DNA from: Pseudoduganella violacea
GTDB taxonomy: Bacteria; Pseudomonadota; Gammaproteobacteria; Burkholderiales; Burkholderiaceae_D
DNA length: 64,000 bases
Reading direction: 5' to 3'
NCBI RefSeq assembly: GCF_014191875.1
Contig: NZ_JACHXD010000013.1
Coordinates: 62,001 to 126,000, forward strand
Both the position numbers and the translations under genes were made by a program. How positions within the stretch are numbered: the first letter of the stretch is position 1; each line of letters opens with the position of its first letter. This document shows positions 26,273 to 32,989 of the stretch, in pieces. The notes under the pieces were generated by a model. It made no database searches, was not told the DNA's origin, and saw nothing but the letters and a program-made list of their open reading frames with translations.

Positions 26273-28270
26273 TTATGCAACCAGAACAGATTTGACTTTG
26301 GCCACCACGTTCTCCACGGTGAAGCCGAAATGCTTGAACAGCACGCCTGCGGGCGCCGACTCGCCGAAGCTGTCGATGCCCACCACAGCGCCTTCCAGAC
26401 CGACGTACTTGTACCAGAAATCGGTGACGCCCGCCTCGATGGCGACGCGCGGCAGACCTTTGCCCAGCACGGCCGCTTTATAGGCGGCGTCCTGGCGGTC
26501 GAATACATCGGTCGACGGCATGGACACCACGCGCACCGGCACGCCCTGCTCTTTGAGGGCGGCCGCCGCCGCTTGCGCCAGCTCGATTTCGGAACCGGTG
26601 GCGATCAGCACGGCTTTGGCGTCGGCCGCGTCGGCCAGCACATAGCCGCCGCGCGCGATATTGGCGATGGTCGCGGCGCTGCGTTCCTGGAACGGCAGGT
26701 TTTGGCGCGAGAAGATCAGGGTGCTCGGGCCGTCCTTGCGTTTCACGGCTTCGCCCCAGGCCACCATCGATTCGACGGTGTCGGCCGGACGCCAGTTGTC
26801 CAGGTTCGGGATCAGGCGCAGCGAGGAGACGTGCTCGACCGACTGGTGGGTCGGACCGTCTTCACCGAGGCCGATGGAATCGTGGGTGAACACGAAGATC
26901 GAACGCTGCTTCATCAGCGCGGCCATGCGCAGGGCGTTGCGGCTGTAGTCGGAGAAGGTCAGGAAGGTGGCGCCGAACGGGATGTAGCCGCCGTGCAGGG
27001 CGACGCCGTTCATGATGGCGCTCATGCCGAACTCGCGCACGCCGTAGTTGATGTGGTTGCCAGGCTGGCCGGAACGCACGGCGATGCATTCTTTCCAGTT
27101 GGTCAGGTTGGAGCCGGTCAGGTCGGCCGAGCCGCCCAGGAATTCCGGCAGCACCGGCGCCAGCGCCTGGATCGCGTTCTGGCTGGCTTTACGGGTGGCG
27201 ATGGTTTCTTTCTTGTCCACGCAGGCGGCGATGGCCGCTTGCAGCGTGGCCTCGAAGTTGGCGGGCAGATCGCCGGCCATGCGGCGCTTCAGTTCAGCCG
27301 CTTCGCTCGGGTAGGCGGCGGCGTAGGCGGCGAATTTCGCATCCCATTCGCCTTCGTGGGCGGCGCCCTGGGCCTTGAAGTCCCAGGCGGCGGAGACGTC
27401 GTCCGGAATCACGAAAGGCTCGGCGCCCCAGCTGATGTACTCGCGCACGGCGGCGATTTCCTTGTCGCCCAGCGCGGCGCCGTGCACCTTGTCGCCGCCC
27501 TGCAGATTGGGCGAACCCTTGCCGATGATGGTTTTGCAGCAGATCAGGGTCGGCTTGTCGGCGGCCTTGGCGGCGGCGATGGCGGCGGCCACGGCGGCCA
27601 CGTCATGGCCGTCCACATTGCGGATCACGTTCCAGCCGTAGGACTCGAAGCGCTTCGGCGTATCGTCGGTGAACCAGCCTTCCACCTTGCCGTCGATCGA
27701 GATGCCGTTGTCGTCGTACAGGGCGATCAGTTTTTTCAGGCCGAGGGTGCCGGCCAGCGAGCACACCTCGTGCGAGATGCCTTCCATCAGGCAGCCGTCG
27801 CCCAGGAAGGCGTAGGTGTAGTGGTCGACCACGTCGTGACCAGGCTTGTTGAATTCAGCGGCCAGCAGGTACTCGGCCAGCGCCATGCCGACCGCGTTGG
27901 CGATGCCCTGGCCCAGCGGACCGGTGGTGGTTTCCACGCCGGGCGTGATGTCCACTTCCGGGTGGCCCGGGGTTTTCGAGTGCAGCTGGCGGAAGCTGCG
28001 GATGTCGTCCATCGACACCGCGTAGCCGCTCAGGTGCAGCAGCGCGTAATGCAGCATGGAGCCGTGGCCGTTGGACAGCAGGAAACGGTCGCGGTTCTGC
28101 CATTTGGGATTGGCCGGGTTGTGGCGGTGGTGGCCGCTCCACAATGCAACGGCAATCTCGGCCATGCCCATCGGCATGCCGGGGTGGCCGGAATTGGCCT
28201 TCTGTACTGCGTCCATTGCCAGCGCGCGGATCGCGTTGGCCATCTGAGTAGTCGGGAGCGTAGATTTCAT
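26273..28270 (-). CDS. tkt: transketolase
   Basis: This is a thiamine-diphosphate enzyme of the non-oxidative pentose phosphate pathway with 665 residues. Motifs include NSGHPGMPMGMAEIAVALW, the ThDP region GDGCLMEGISHEVCSLAG with YDDNGISIDGKV, and the second-domain FVFTHDSIGLGEDGPTHQ. It also makes erythrose 4-phosphate, a substrate of the DAHP synthase encoded at 6701. It is the first gene of the tkt-gap operon and is divergent from rsmE. Confidence 0.97.
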   Translation of the reverse strand: MKSTLPTTQMANAIRALAMDAVQKANSGHPGMPMGMAEIAVALWSGHHRHNPANPKWQNRDRFLLSNGHGSMLHYALLHLSGYAVSMDDIRSFRQLHSKTPGHPEVDITPGVETTTGPLGQGIANAVGMALAEYLLAAEFNKPGHDVVDHYTYAFLGDGCLMEGISHEVCSLAGTLGLKKLIALYDDNGISIDGKVEGWFTDDTPKRFESYGWNVIRNVDGHDVAAVAAAIAAAKAADKPTLICCKTIIGKGSPNLQGGDKVHGAALGDKEIAAVREYISWGAEPFVIPDDVSAAWDFKAQGAAHEGEWDAKFAAYAAAYPSEAAELKRRMAGDLPANFEATLQAAIAACVDKKETIATRKASQNAIQALAPVLPEFLGGSADLTGSNLTNWKECIAVRSGQPGNHINYGVREFGMSAIMNGVALHGGYIPFGATFLTFSDYSRNALRMAALMKQRSIFVFTHDSIGLGEDGPTHQSVEHVSSLRLIPNLDNWRPADTVESMVAWGEAVKRKDGPSTLIFSRQNLPFQERSAATIANIARGGYVLADAADAKAVLIATGSEIELAQAAAAALKEQGVPVRVVSMPSTDVFDRQDAAYKAAVLGKGLPRVAIEAGVTDFWYKYVGLEGAVVGIDSFGESAPAGVLFKHFGFTVENVVAKVKSVLVA

Positions 28271-28421
28271 CGTGGTTTGTCGCGGAAGGTTTGGAATTCG
28301 TTGCCAGGTGCTGCATCGCGGGCGCGGCCTAAACCGGCGCTACCTGCTGAACCTGATATTTTACCAGAGCGGGGGGCCGCGCTTTAAAATTGCGCATTCA
28401 AATCACACCGGAAAATCCGCG

Positions 28422-29144
28422 ATGCCCCGTTTTTACTGCGCCCAGCCGCTCTCCCCCGGCCTGACCCTCGACCTGCCGCCCGAAGTGGCCCACCACGTCC
28501 ACGTGCTGCGCCTGGCGCCGGGCGAAACGCTGAACCTGTTCGACGGCCGCGGCGGCGAATACGCGGCCGTGCTGGACGAGGTCGGCAAGAAGCGCGCCAC
28601 CGCCACCCTCGGCGGCTTCCATGCGCGCGAAGCGGAACTGCCGTATGCCGTGACCCTGGCCCAGGCCCTGCCTGAAGGCACGAAGATGGACTGGATTATC
28701 GAAAAAGCCATGGAACTGGGCGTGGCGGCCGTGCAGCCGCTGGCGGCGCGGCGCTGCGTGGTGCGCCTGTCGGCCGAACGGGCCGAGAAAAAGCTCGCGC
28801 ACTGGCAGGGCGTGATCGTGGCCGCGGCCGAACAAAGCGGACGCAACCGCCTGGCCAGCCTGGCCGAGCCGCTCGAACTGCGCGAGTGGCTGGCACGACC
28901 GGCGCCGCGGCGCATCCTGCTCAGCCCGCGCGCCGACGCCTCGCTGGCGCAATGGGCGCAGCGCAATGCGCCACAGGACCTGAGCTTGCTGGTCGGCCCC
29001 GAAGGCGGCTTCACGACCGAGGAAGAAGACGCCGCCATCGCCGCCGGCGCCCTGCCCCTGTCCATGGGACCGCGCGTGCTGCGCACCGAAACGGCCGCCC
29101 TGGCCGCGCTCGCCATCCTCAACGGCGCCTGGGACCCGGCCTGA
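28422..29144 (+). CDS. rsmE: 16S rRNA (uracil1498-N3)-methyltransferase
   Basis: RsmE methylates U1498 in helix 44 of 16S rRNA. The start MPRFYCAQPLSPG gives 240 residues, the family length. The N-terminal PUA-like domain includes VAHHVHVLRLAPGE and LFDGRGGEY; the SPOUT knot has LLVGPEGGFTTEEEDAA and LGPRVLRTETAALAAL-like residues (seen as MGPRVLRTETAA). Longer upstream ORF sequence without a ribosome site is rejected. It is divergent from tkt. Confidence 0.95.
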   Translation: MPRFYCAQPLSPGLTLDLPPEVAHHVHVLRLAPGETLNLFDGRGGEYAAVLDEVGKKRATATLGGFHAREAELPYAVTLAQALPEGTKMDWIIEKAMELGVAAVQPLAARRCVVRLSAERAEKKLAHWQGVIVAAAEQSGRNRLASLAEPLELREWLARPAPRRILLSPRADASLAQWAQRNAPQDLSLLVGPEGGFTTEEEDAAIAAGALPLSMGPRVLRTETAALAALAILNGAWDPA

Positions 29145-29176
29145 TGCCGCGCTAGTTCCGCGTCCGCGCGCCGCGC

Positions 29177-29542
29177 TCACGCCGCCGCCGGCTCAGCGGC
29201 GGCGGCGGCAAATTCCTGGAAGGCCGCCATGGCATTGGCCGCATACATCACCGACGGGCCGCCGCCCATATAGATGGCCACGCCCAGGGTTTCCTGCACC
29301 TCGGCTTCGCTGGCGCCCAGCCGCACCAGCGCCTTGCTGTGGAAACCCAGGCAGCCGTCGCAGCGCGCCGCCACGCCGATGGCCAGCGCGATCAGCTCCT
29401 TGGTCTTGGCGTCGAGGACGCCGTCGGCGATGGCCGACTTGCCCAGTTCGTTAAACGCCTTCATCACATGGGGAATGCCCTGGCGCAGCGGCGCCAGATT
29501 GGCCGAAATTTCCTGCGTCAATTCACCGTATTCAATCGTCAT
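29177..29542 (-). CDS. carboxymuconolactone decarboxylase/AhpD-like protein
   Basis: This 121-residue protein belongs to the CMD/AhpD family. The start MTIEYGELTQEI at 29542 has GGAG-type ribosome sequence upstream. The redox-active CxxC and proton-relay His are seen in ARCDGCLGFHSKAL, as in AhpD-type peroxidase partners. It is divergent from an ArsR-family gene across a strong palindrome (29587-29610), so it is likely part of the same regulon, perhaps responding to reactive sulfur or oxidants (inference). Confidence 0.9.
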   Translation of the reverse strand: MTIEYGELTQEISANLAPLRQGIPHVMKAFNELGKSAIADGVLDAKTKELIALAIGVAARCDGCLGFHSKALVRLGASEAEVQETLGVAIYMGGGPSVMYAANAMAAFQEFAAAAAEPAAA

Positions 29543-29586
29543 CTCACCTGCTCCCAAGAAAACTGGCCTGCCCGGTGCAAGGCCAT

Positions 29587-29610
29587 CTAAATTAGCGTAT
29601 ACTAATTTAG
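29587..29610. promoter_or_regulatory. palindromic operator of ArsR-family regulator
   Basis: CTAAATTAG (29587-29595) and CTAATTTAG (29602-29610) are exact inverted copies with a 6-nt spacer. AT-rich palindromes of this shape are typical for BigR/YgaV-type ArsR proteins. It lies 24 nt before the regulator start and 44 nt before the divergent AhpD-like start, so it can control both. Confidence 0.75.
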
Positions 29611-29634
29611 GAAAATCTAATATACAATTCGAAG

Positions 29635-29946
29635 ATGCCAACAGATAATCCAGATCATCTTTTTCTGCAGCAAAGCGCGGCCCAGGCGGCCGCCCTGCTG
29701 CGCGCCCTGGGCAATGAGCACCGGCTGCTCGTGCTGTGCCTGCTGATCGCGCATGGCGAAATGGCGGTCAGCGCGCTCAACGACTATGTCGCCCTGAGCC
29801 AGTCGGCCCTGTCCCAGCACCTGGCGCGCATGCGCGAGGACGGCCTGGTGGCCTTCCGCCGCGAAGCCCAGACCCTGTACTACCGGATCGACAATCCGCA
29901 GGTGATCCAGCTGGTCGGCACGCTCAAACAGATTTTTTGCCCCTAG
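29635..29946 (+). CDS. ArsR family regulator, BigR/YgaV-like (probable persulfide sensor)
   Basis: This is a 103-residue winged-helix repressor: LLRALGNEHRLLVLCLLI, recognition region LSQSALSQHLARMREDGLVAF. It has only two cysteines, Cys35 (in LLVLCLL) and Cys102 (IFCP, next to last residue). Their positions match the redox pair of BigR/SqrR-type sensors that form a disulfide or polysulfide bridge when sulfane sulfur is high. It is followed after 17 nt by a YgaP-like rhodanese, the same pairing as E. coli ygaV-ygaP. Function is inferred from family and context. Confidence 0.88.
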   Translation: MPTDNPDHLFLQQSAAQAAALLRALGNEHRLLVLCLLIAHGEMAVSALNDYVALSQSALSQHLARMREDGLVAFRREAQTLYYRIDNPQVIQLVGTLKQIFCP

Positions 29947-29963
29947 ACCGAGAGGAAGCCAGC

Positions 29964-30491
29964 ATGGCCCTGCCCACCCTTACCCCCGCCGCCGCCCGCC
30001 AGCACCTGGAACAAGGCGCGCTGCTGATCGACATTCGCACGGCGGACGAACATGCGCGCGAACGCATCGCGCAAGCGCGCCATCTGCCGCTAGAACGCCT
30101 GCTGGCCGGCACGGACGGCGCTCTGCCGGCGGGACGGAACGTGATCTTCCATTGCCGCTCCGGCCAGCGCACACGCCAGCAGGCAGCCGCCCTGGCCGCC
30201 TGCGCGCCCGGCGCCGCGTATGTGCTGGAAGGGGGATTGGATGGCTGGAAGCAGGCCGGGCTGCCCGTCCTGCGCGACGCCGCACAGCCGCTGGAATTGC
30301 AAAGGCAGGTGCAGATCGCCGCCGGTTCCATGATCGTGCTGGGAACGGTGCTGGGCGCCACGCTCACGCCCTGGCTGTACCTGCTGCCCGGTTTCATCGG
30401 CTGCGGCCTGGTGTTCGCCGGCGTTTCCGGCTTCTGCGGCCTGGCCCGCCTACTGATGAAGATGCCCTGGAACCGCCGCCAAGCCGCTTAA
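29964..30491 (+). CDS. rhodanese-like membrane protein (YgaP-like, DUF2892)
   Basis: This 175-residue protein combines an N-terminal rhodanese domain with a C-terminal pair of membrane helices. The active-site loop is FHCRSGQRTRQQ with the catalytic Cys (about residue 65); the start LLIDIRTADEHAREHI-like segment reads LIDIRTADEHARERI. The hydrophobic C-terminal part (about residues 115-165) is the DUF2892 type. E. coli YgaP, the best-known relative, is an inner-membrane sulfurtransferase. It forms an operon with the ArsR gene and ends at the terminator near 30528. Confidence 0.9.
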   Translation: MALPTLTPAAARQHLEQGALLIDIRTADEHARERIAQARHLPLERLLAGTDGALPAGRNVIFHCRSGQRTRQQAAALAACAPGAAYVLEGGLDGWKQAGLPVLRDAAQPLELQRQVQIAAGSMIVLGTVLGATLTPWLYLLPGFIGCGLVFAGVSGFCGLARLLMKMPWNRRQAA

Positions 30492-30508
30492 GCCGGCGCC
30501 GCATCCAT

Positions 30509-30547
30509 AAAAAAAGCCGCCGGACTGCGAGGTCCGGCGGCTTTTTT
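30509..30547. terminator. bidirectional terminator after the ygaP-like gene
   Basis: AAGCCGCCGGAC pairs with GTCCGGCGGCTT, flanked by A-run and T-run. It ends the regulator-rhodanese operon and, on the other strand, faces the TBDR remnant. Confidence 0.88.
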
Positions 30548-30583
30548 GCTGTGCCGCCGGCAAGCCGGCGGCGCGTGGCGAAC

Positions 30584-30890
30584 TTAGAACTTGTAGTTCG
30601 CGCTCATACGGAAGTAACGACCCATGCCATTGTGCAGCTGGGTGTTATAGCCCTGGAAGTTGGTCGTGGTGCCATAACGCACGTCATACGGCGCCTTGGT
30701 GTCGAACAGGTTCTTGATGTTGAACGCCAGCGTCAGGTTCTTGATGCCGGTGTATGCATAGTTCACATCAAAGGTGGTCCAGCTCTTCACTTCGCAATCG
30801 TTCAGGTTCGGGAAGAAGTCGCTGAACTTCTCGCTGCCGCCTGGATTGGTCTTGCCGTAGTGGCAGAACGGTGTACGTAGGTGATGGTGC
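30584..30890 (-). pseudogene. TonB-dependent receptor remnant (3' end only)
   Basis: The last 68 codons (MKSWTTFDVNYAYTGIKNLT to FRMSANYKF) are nearly identical to the end of the intact TBDR at 36737-39613. Further upstream the match continues to about 30890 but with a 15-nt in-frame gap (missing the AAGKN-like region) and what looks like a one-base deletion near 30872, then stops abruptly at AT-rich sequence. More than 90 percent of the gene is missing. The break is the left border of the AT-rich island, so the island replaced or separated the 5' part. Confidence 0.9.
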
Positions 30891-31101
30891 TAATCAATAT
30901 ATCAGTAATTATTTCGGCTCTTTCAGATCTAAATTTCAAGCAGCGAAGTTTTATCGATTGATACAAAAATATGCAACTATCAAAATAATAGACTCATCTC
31001 CCAAGTCATAATCAACCATCGATACAGCAAAATTAACAAAAATGCACCATTGTTGAAAAATTACGACAAAATTATCTTTTTTTTTGAAATTCATGGCGTC
31101 C
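30891..31101. other. AT-rich left border of the peptide-export island
   Basis: Base composition changes sharply here from GC-rich TBDR sequence to AT-rich sequence. No ORF is convincing, and I see no inverted terminal repeats or att-like duplication at the junction. Confidence 0.5.
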
Positions 31102-31147
31102 GTGACAAATGGATAGAATATTTCCATACATCAAATATTATATTTGA
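31102..31147 (+). promoter_or_regulatory. putative promoter and palindromic operator of the peptide-export operon
   Basis: GTGACA (31102-31107) and CATACA (31125-31130) have 17-nt spacing and could be -35 and -10 boxes. They are followed immediately by a perfect palindrome, TCAAATA-TTA-TATTTGA (31131-31147), which would cover the transcription start about 18 nt before the HlyD-like ATG. This suits a repressor site. Confidence 0.4.
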
Positions 31148-31164
31148 AGGTACAGGATACTACT

Positions 31165-32517
31165 ATGCAAGAAAAAAATACCTCACTTTTCCGTCATGAA
31201 TTATTTGAGAGCCGCCAAAATCAATGGCTAGGCTCAATACAACTATCTCAACCAATTTCCGCTGCGTTAGTTGTCGCACTATCCGTGGCATTAGGGACAT
31301 TAGCGATAATTTATATTGCGTTTGGAACTATTACAAAAAAGGCCCACGTATCTGGCATAACTACGCCAGCTCAGGGAATAATTAATGTAACCTCAAAGAT
31401 ATCTGGGATAATTTCGCATATTCATGCCACTGAAGGTCAGGAAGTCTCTGAAGGAGATTTGTTATTTGACATTTCATCCGACAGACACACTTCTTTGGGA
31501 GATGTGTCCCTTATGCTAAATCAACAATTTTCAGTTAGACAAGAAAGTCTTGAGAAAGAGCTATACATAAAAGAATTGCAAATGAAAGAAAAGAAGCAAA
31601 GCCTCAAGCTTCGCCTTAAAAATCTCGATCTTGAAGATCAAAATCTTACGCAAGAGTTAAAGATATTGGAAAGCAGAAGAAATCTCGCAAATTTAACTGA
31701 AAACAAATATTCTCTTTTGGAAAAAAATGGATTCATTTCGAGCACTCAAACACAAGAAAAAAAAGAGATCTCTTTAGACTTAGCATCTAAGGAAATGGCT
31801 ATGAAACGTAGCAAACAACAACTCCAATCCTCAAAAATTGCTCTTGAGGAGGAGATAAGCAGTATCAGTAGTATTTTTGAAATGGAATCTAGTCAAATTA
31901 GAAGAGCTATAGCAGGAATTAAGCAGGAAATAATTGAAAACCAAGATAAATTAAAAAATCTTAGTAATGCAACAAAATCTGGAGTCATCTCTAACATCAT
32001 GATAAAGCCAGGCCAGTCGGTTTCAGCTGGACAGCTTTTGGCATCCATAGTCCCATTCGCAGCATGTAGCCAAGTAAGTGGTGGAAAAAACTTGCAATGC
32101 CAGCCTAATAAAAATATAGATCTAGAAGTACATTTGTATGCTTCAAGCAAGGCAACGGGATTTGTTACTCCTGGACAGACCGTTATGCTTAGATACCAAG
32201 CTTACCCTTATCAAAAATTTGGGCTAAGAAAAGGCACAGTTGTAGATGTGAGCAGTACGCCATTTGCTCCAAATGAGCTGCCAGCAAATATGGCGAGCAC
32301 AATTCTCAGCTACCATCGCGCAAAAGACCAAAATCCATCTATCGAAGAAGCGTTGTATCGCATTCGAGTAAAAATTGATGTGGAAGGCACACATTTCCAC
32401 GAGACATCATTTCACTTAAAGCCGGGAATGGTGGTTGATGCAGACATTATTCAAGATAATAGAAGAATATGGGAATGGATTTTAGAACCAGCAATTGCGA
32501 TGTCAAAAAGAATTTAA
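31165..32517 (+). CDS. HlyD/CvaA-family periplasmic adaptor for peptide export
   Basis: This is a membrane fusion protein of about 450 residues, linking an inner-membrane ABC exporter to an outer-membrane channel. It has a short cytoplasmic N-terminus, one transmembrane helix (about residues 31-54), a lipoyl-like half (GIINVTSKISGIISHIHATE, GQEVSEGDLLFDIS), a long coiled coil (about 125-285, rich in K/E/L) and the second lipoyl half (SGVISNIMIKPGQSVSAGQLL). This resembles CvaA and RaxA, the partners of C39-peptidase exporters. ATG at 31165 (MQEKNTSLFRHELF) follows AGGA by 8 nt; a TTG at 31144 is less likely. The gene is AT-rich (for example 20 G/C of 60 at 31561-31620), unlike its flanks. No TolC-like gene is in the island. 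Confidence 0.9.
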   Translation: MQEKNTSLFRHELFESRQNQWLGSIQLSQPISAALVVALSVALGTLAIIYIAFGTITKKAHVSGITTPAQGIINVTSKISGIISHIHATEGQEVSEGDLLFDISSDRHTSLGDVSLMLNQQFSVRQESLEKELYIKELQMKEKKQSLKLRLKNLDLEDQNLTQELKILESRRNLANLTENKYSLLEKNGFISSTQTQEKKEISLDLASKEMAMKRSKQQLQSSKIALEEEISSISSIFEMESSQIRRAIAGIKQEIIENQDKLKNLSNATKSGVISNIMIKPGQSVSAGQLLASIVPFAACSQVSGGKNLQCQPNKNIDLEVHLYASSKATGFVTPGQTVMLRYQAYPYQKFGLRKGTVVDVSSTPFAPNELPANMASTILSYHRAKDQNPSIEEALYRIRVKIDVEGTHFHETSFHLKPGMVVDADIIQDNRRIWEWILEPAIAMSKRI

Positions 32518-32612
32518 AATTCAGCAAAAAAAATACGCTGATACATTCCTCTAATTAGAGGCTTCCCAATTTTGTGCATTTCGCATAAAATTTTATAAAT
32601 GAAAGGTCTTTC

Positions 32613-32933
32613 ATGCGAATACTTAGCGATTCCGAATTGAATTTTGTTGCTGGCGGTTACGTTGACAATGGAGAATGGCCTGACCAGCGCACTCAAGAAT
32701 TTTACACTTCCATTGCTGATAGCTGTTTTGATTCCTACATTTACAATTCGAAAGAAGGGGTAATTTATGGACGAGTAACTGTTCAGTCTGCTGCAAGTGT
32801 GGCCGAAGTACTCAAATCTATTTCTGATGCCTTCCCTAAAGGCGAGGCTGAATGTAAGGTAAAGGTTACTGGCGGTACCGAAAAGCCAATGGAATGGGAA
32901 ATCGATTGTAAGGCCAAGATAGTGCGTAAATAA
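32613..32933 (+). CDS. double-glycine leader secreted protein, copy 1 (unknown family)
   Basis: This 106-residue protein starts with MRILSDSELNFVAGG, a classic C39-peptidase leader (hydrophobic residues at L4, L9 and V12, and GG at 14-15), so cleavage should release about 91 residues beginning YVDNGEWPD. The mature part is hydrophilic, with three Cys, an EFYTSIADSCFDSY segment and the C-terminal MEWEIDCKAKIVRK. I do not recognise it; it is not Gly/Ala-rich like usual class II bacteriocins or microcins. It lies between the adaptor and the exporter, with AAAGG upstream of the ATG, and is paralogous to the protein at 35110. Cargo status is inferred from leader and context. Confidence 0.85.
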   Translation: MRILSDSELNFVAGGYVDNGEWPDQRTQEFYTSIADSCFDSYIYNSKEGVIYGRVTVQSAASVAEVLKSISDAFPKGEAECKVKVTGGTEKPMEWEIDCKAKIVRK

Positions 32934-32939
32934 AATTAA

Positions 32940-32964
32940 AAGGAGGAGAGAATTTCTCCTCCTT
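32940..32964 (+). repeat. intercistronic hairpin between peptide gene and exporter gene
   Basis: AAGGAGGAGA (32940-32949) and TCTCCTCCTT (32955-32964) form a perfect 10-bp stem with a 5-nt loop, just after the stop codon of the peptide gene. There is no T-run. It may stabilise the upstream peptide mRNA or reduce readthrough so that cargo exceeds exporter; the stem also hides an AGGAGG-like sequence. Confidence 0.65.
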
Positions 32965-32989
32965 AAGTCAATCAAACAGGCCAAAAGTA

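Noticed and set aside
32613..32933. Classic class II bacteriocin or colicin V-like microcin
   Set aside because: The GG leader fits, but the mature part is long, hydrophilic and lacks the Gly/Ala-rich membrane-active composition; called unknown family instead.
32514..32984. 156-codon minus-strand frame across the first GG-leader gene
   Set aside because: No ribosome site or homology signal; the plus-strand gene has a leader, a paralogue and operon context.
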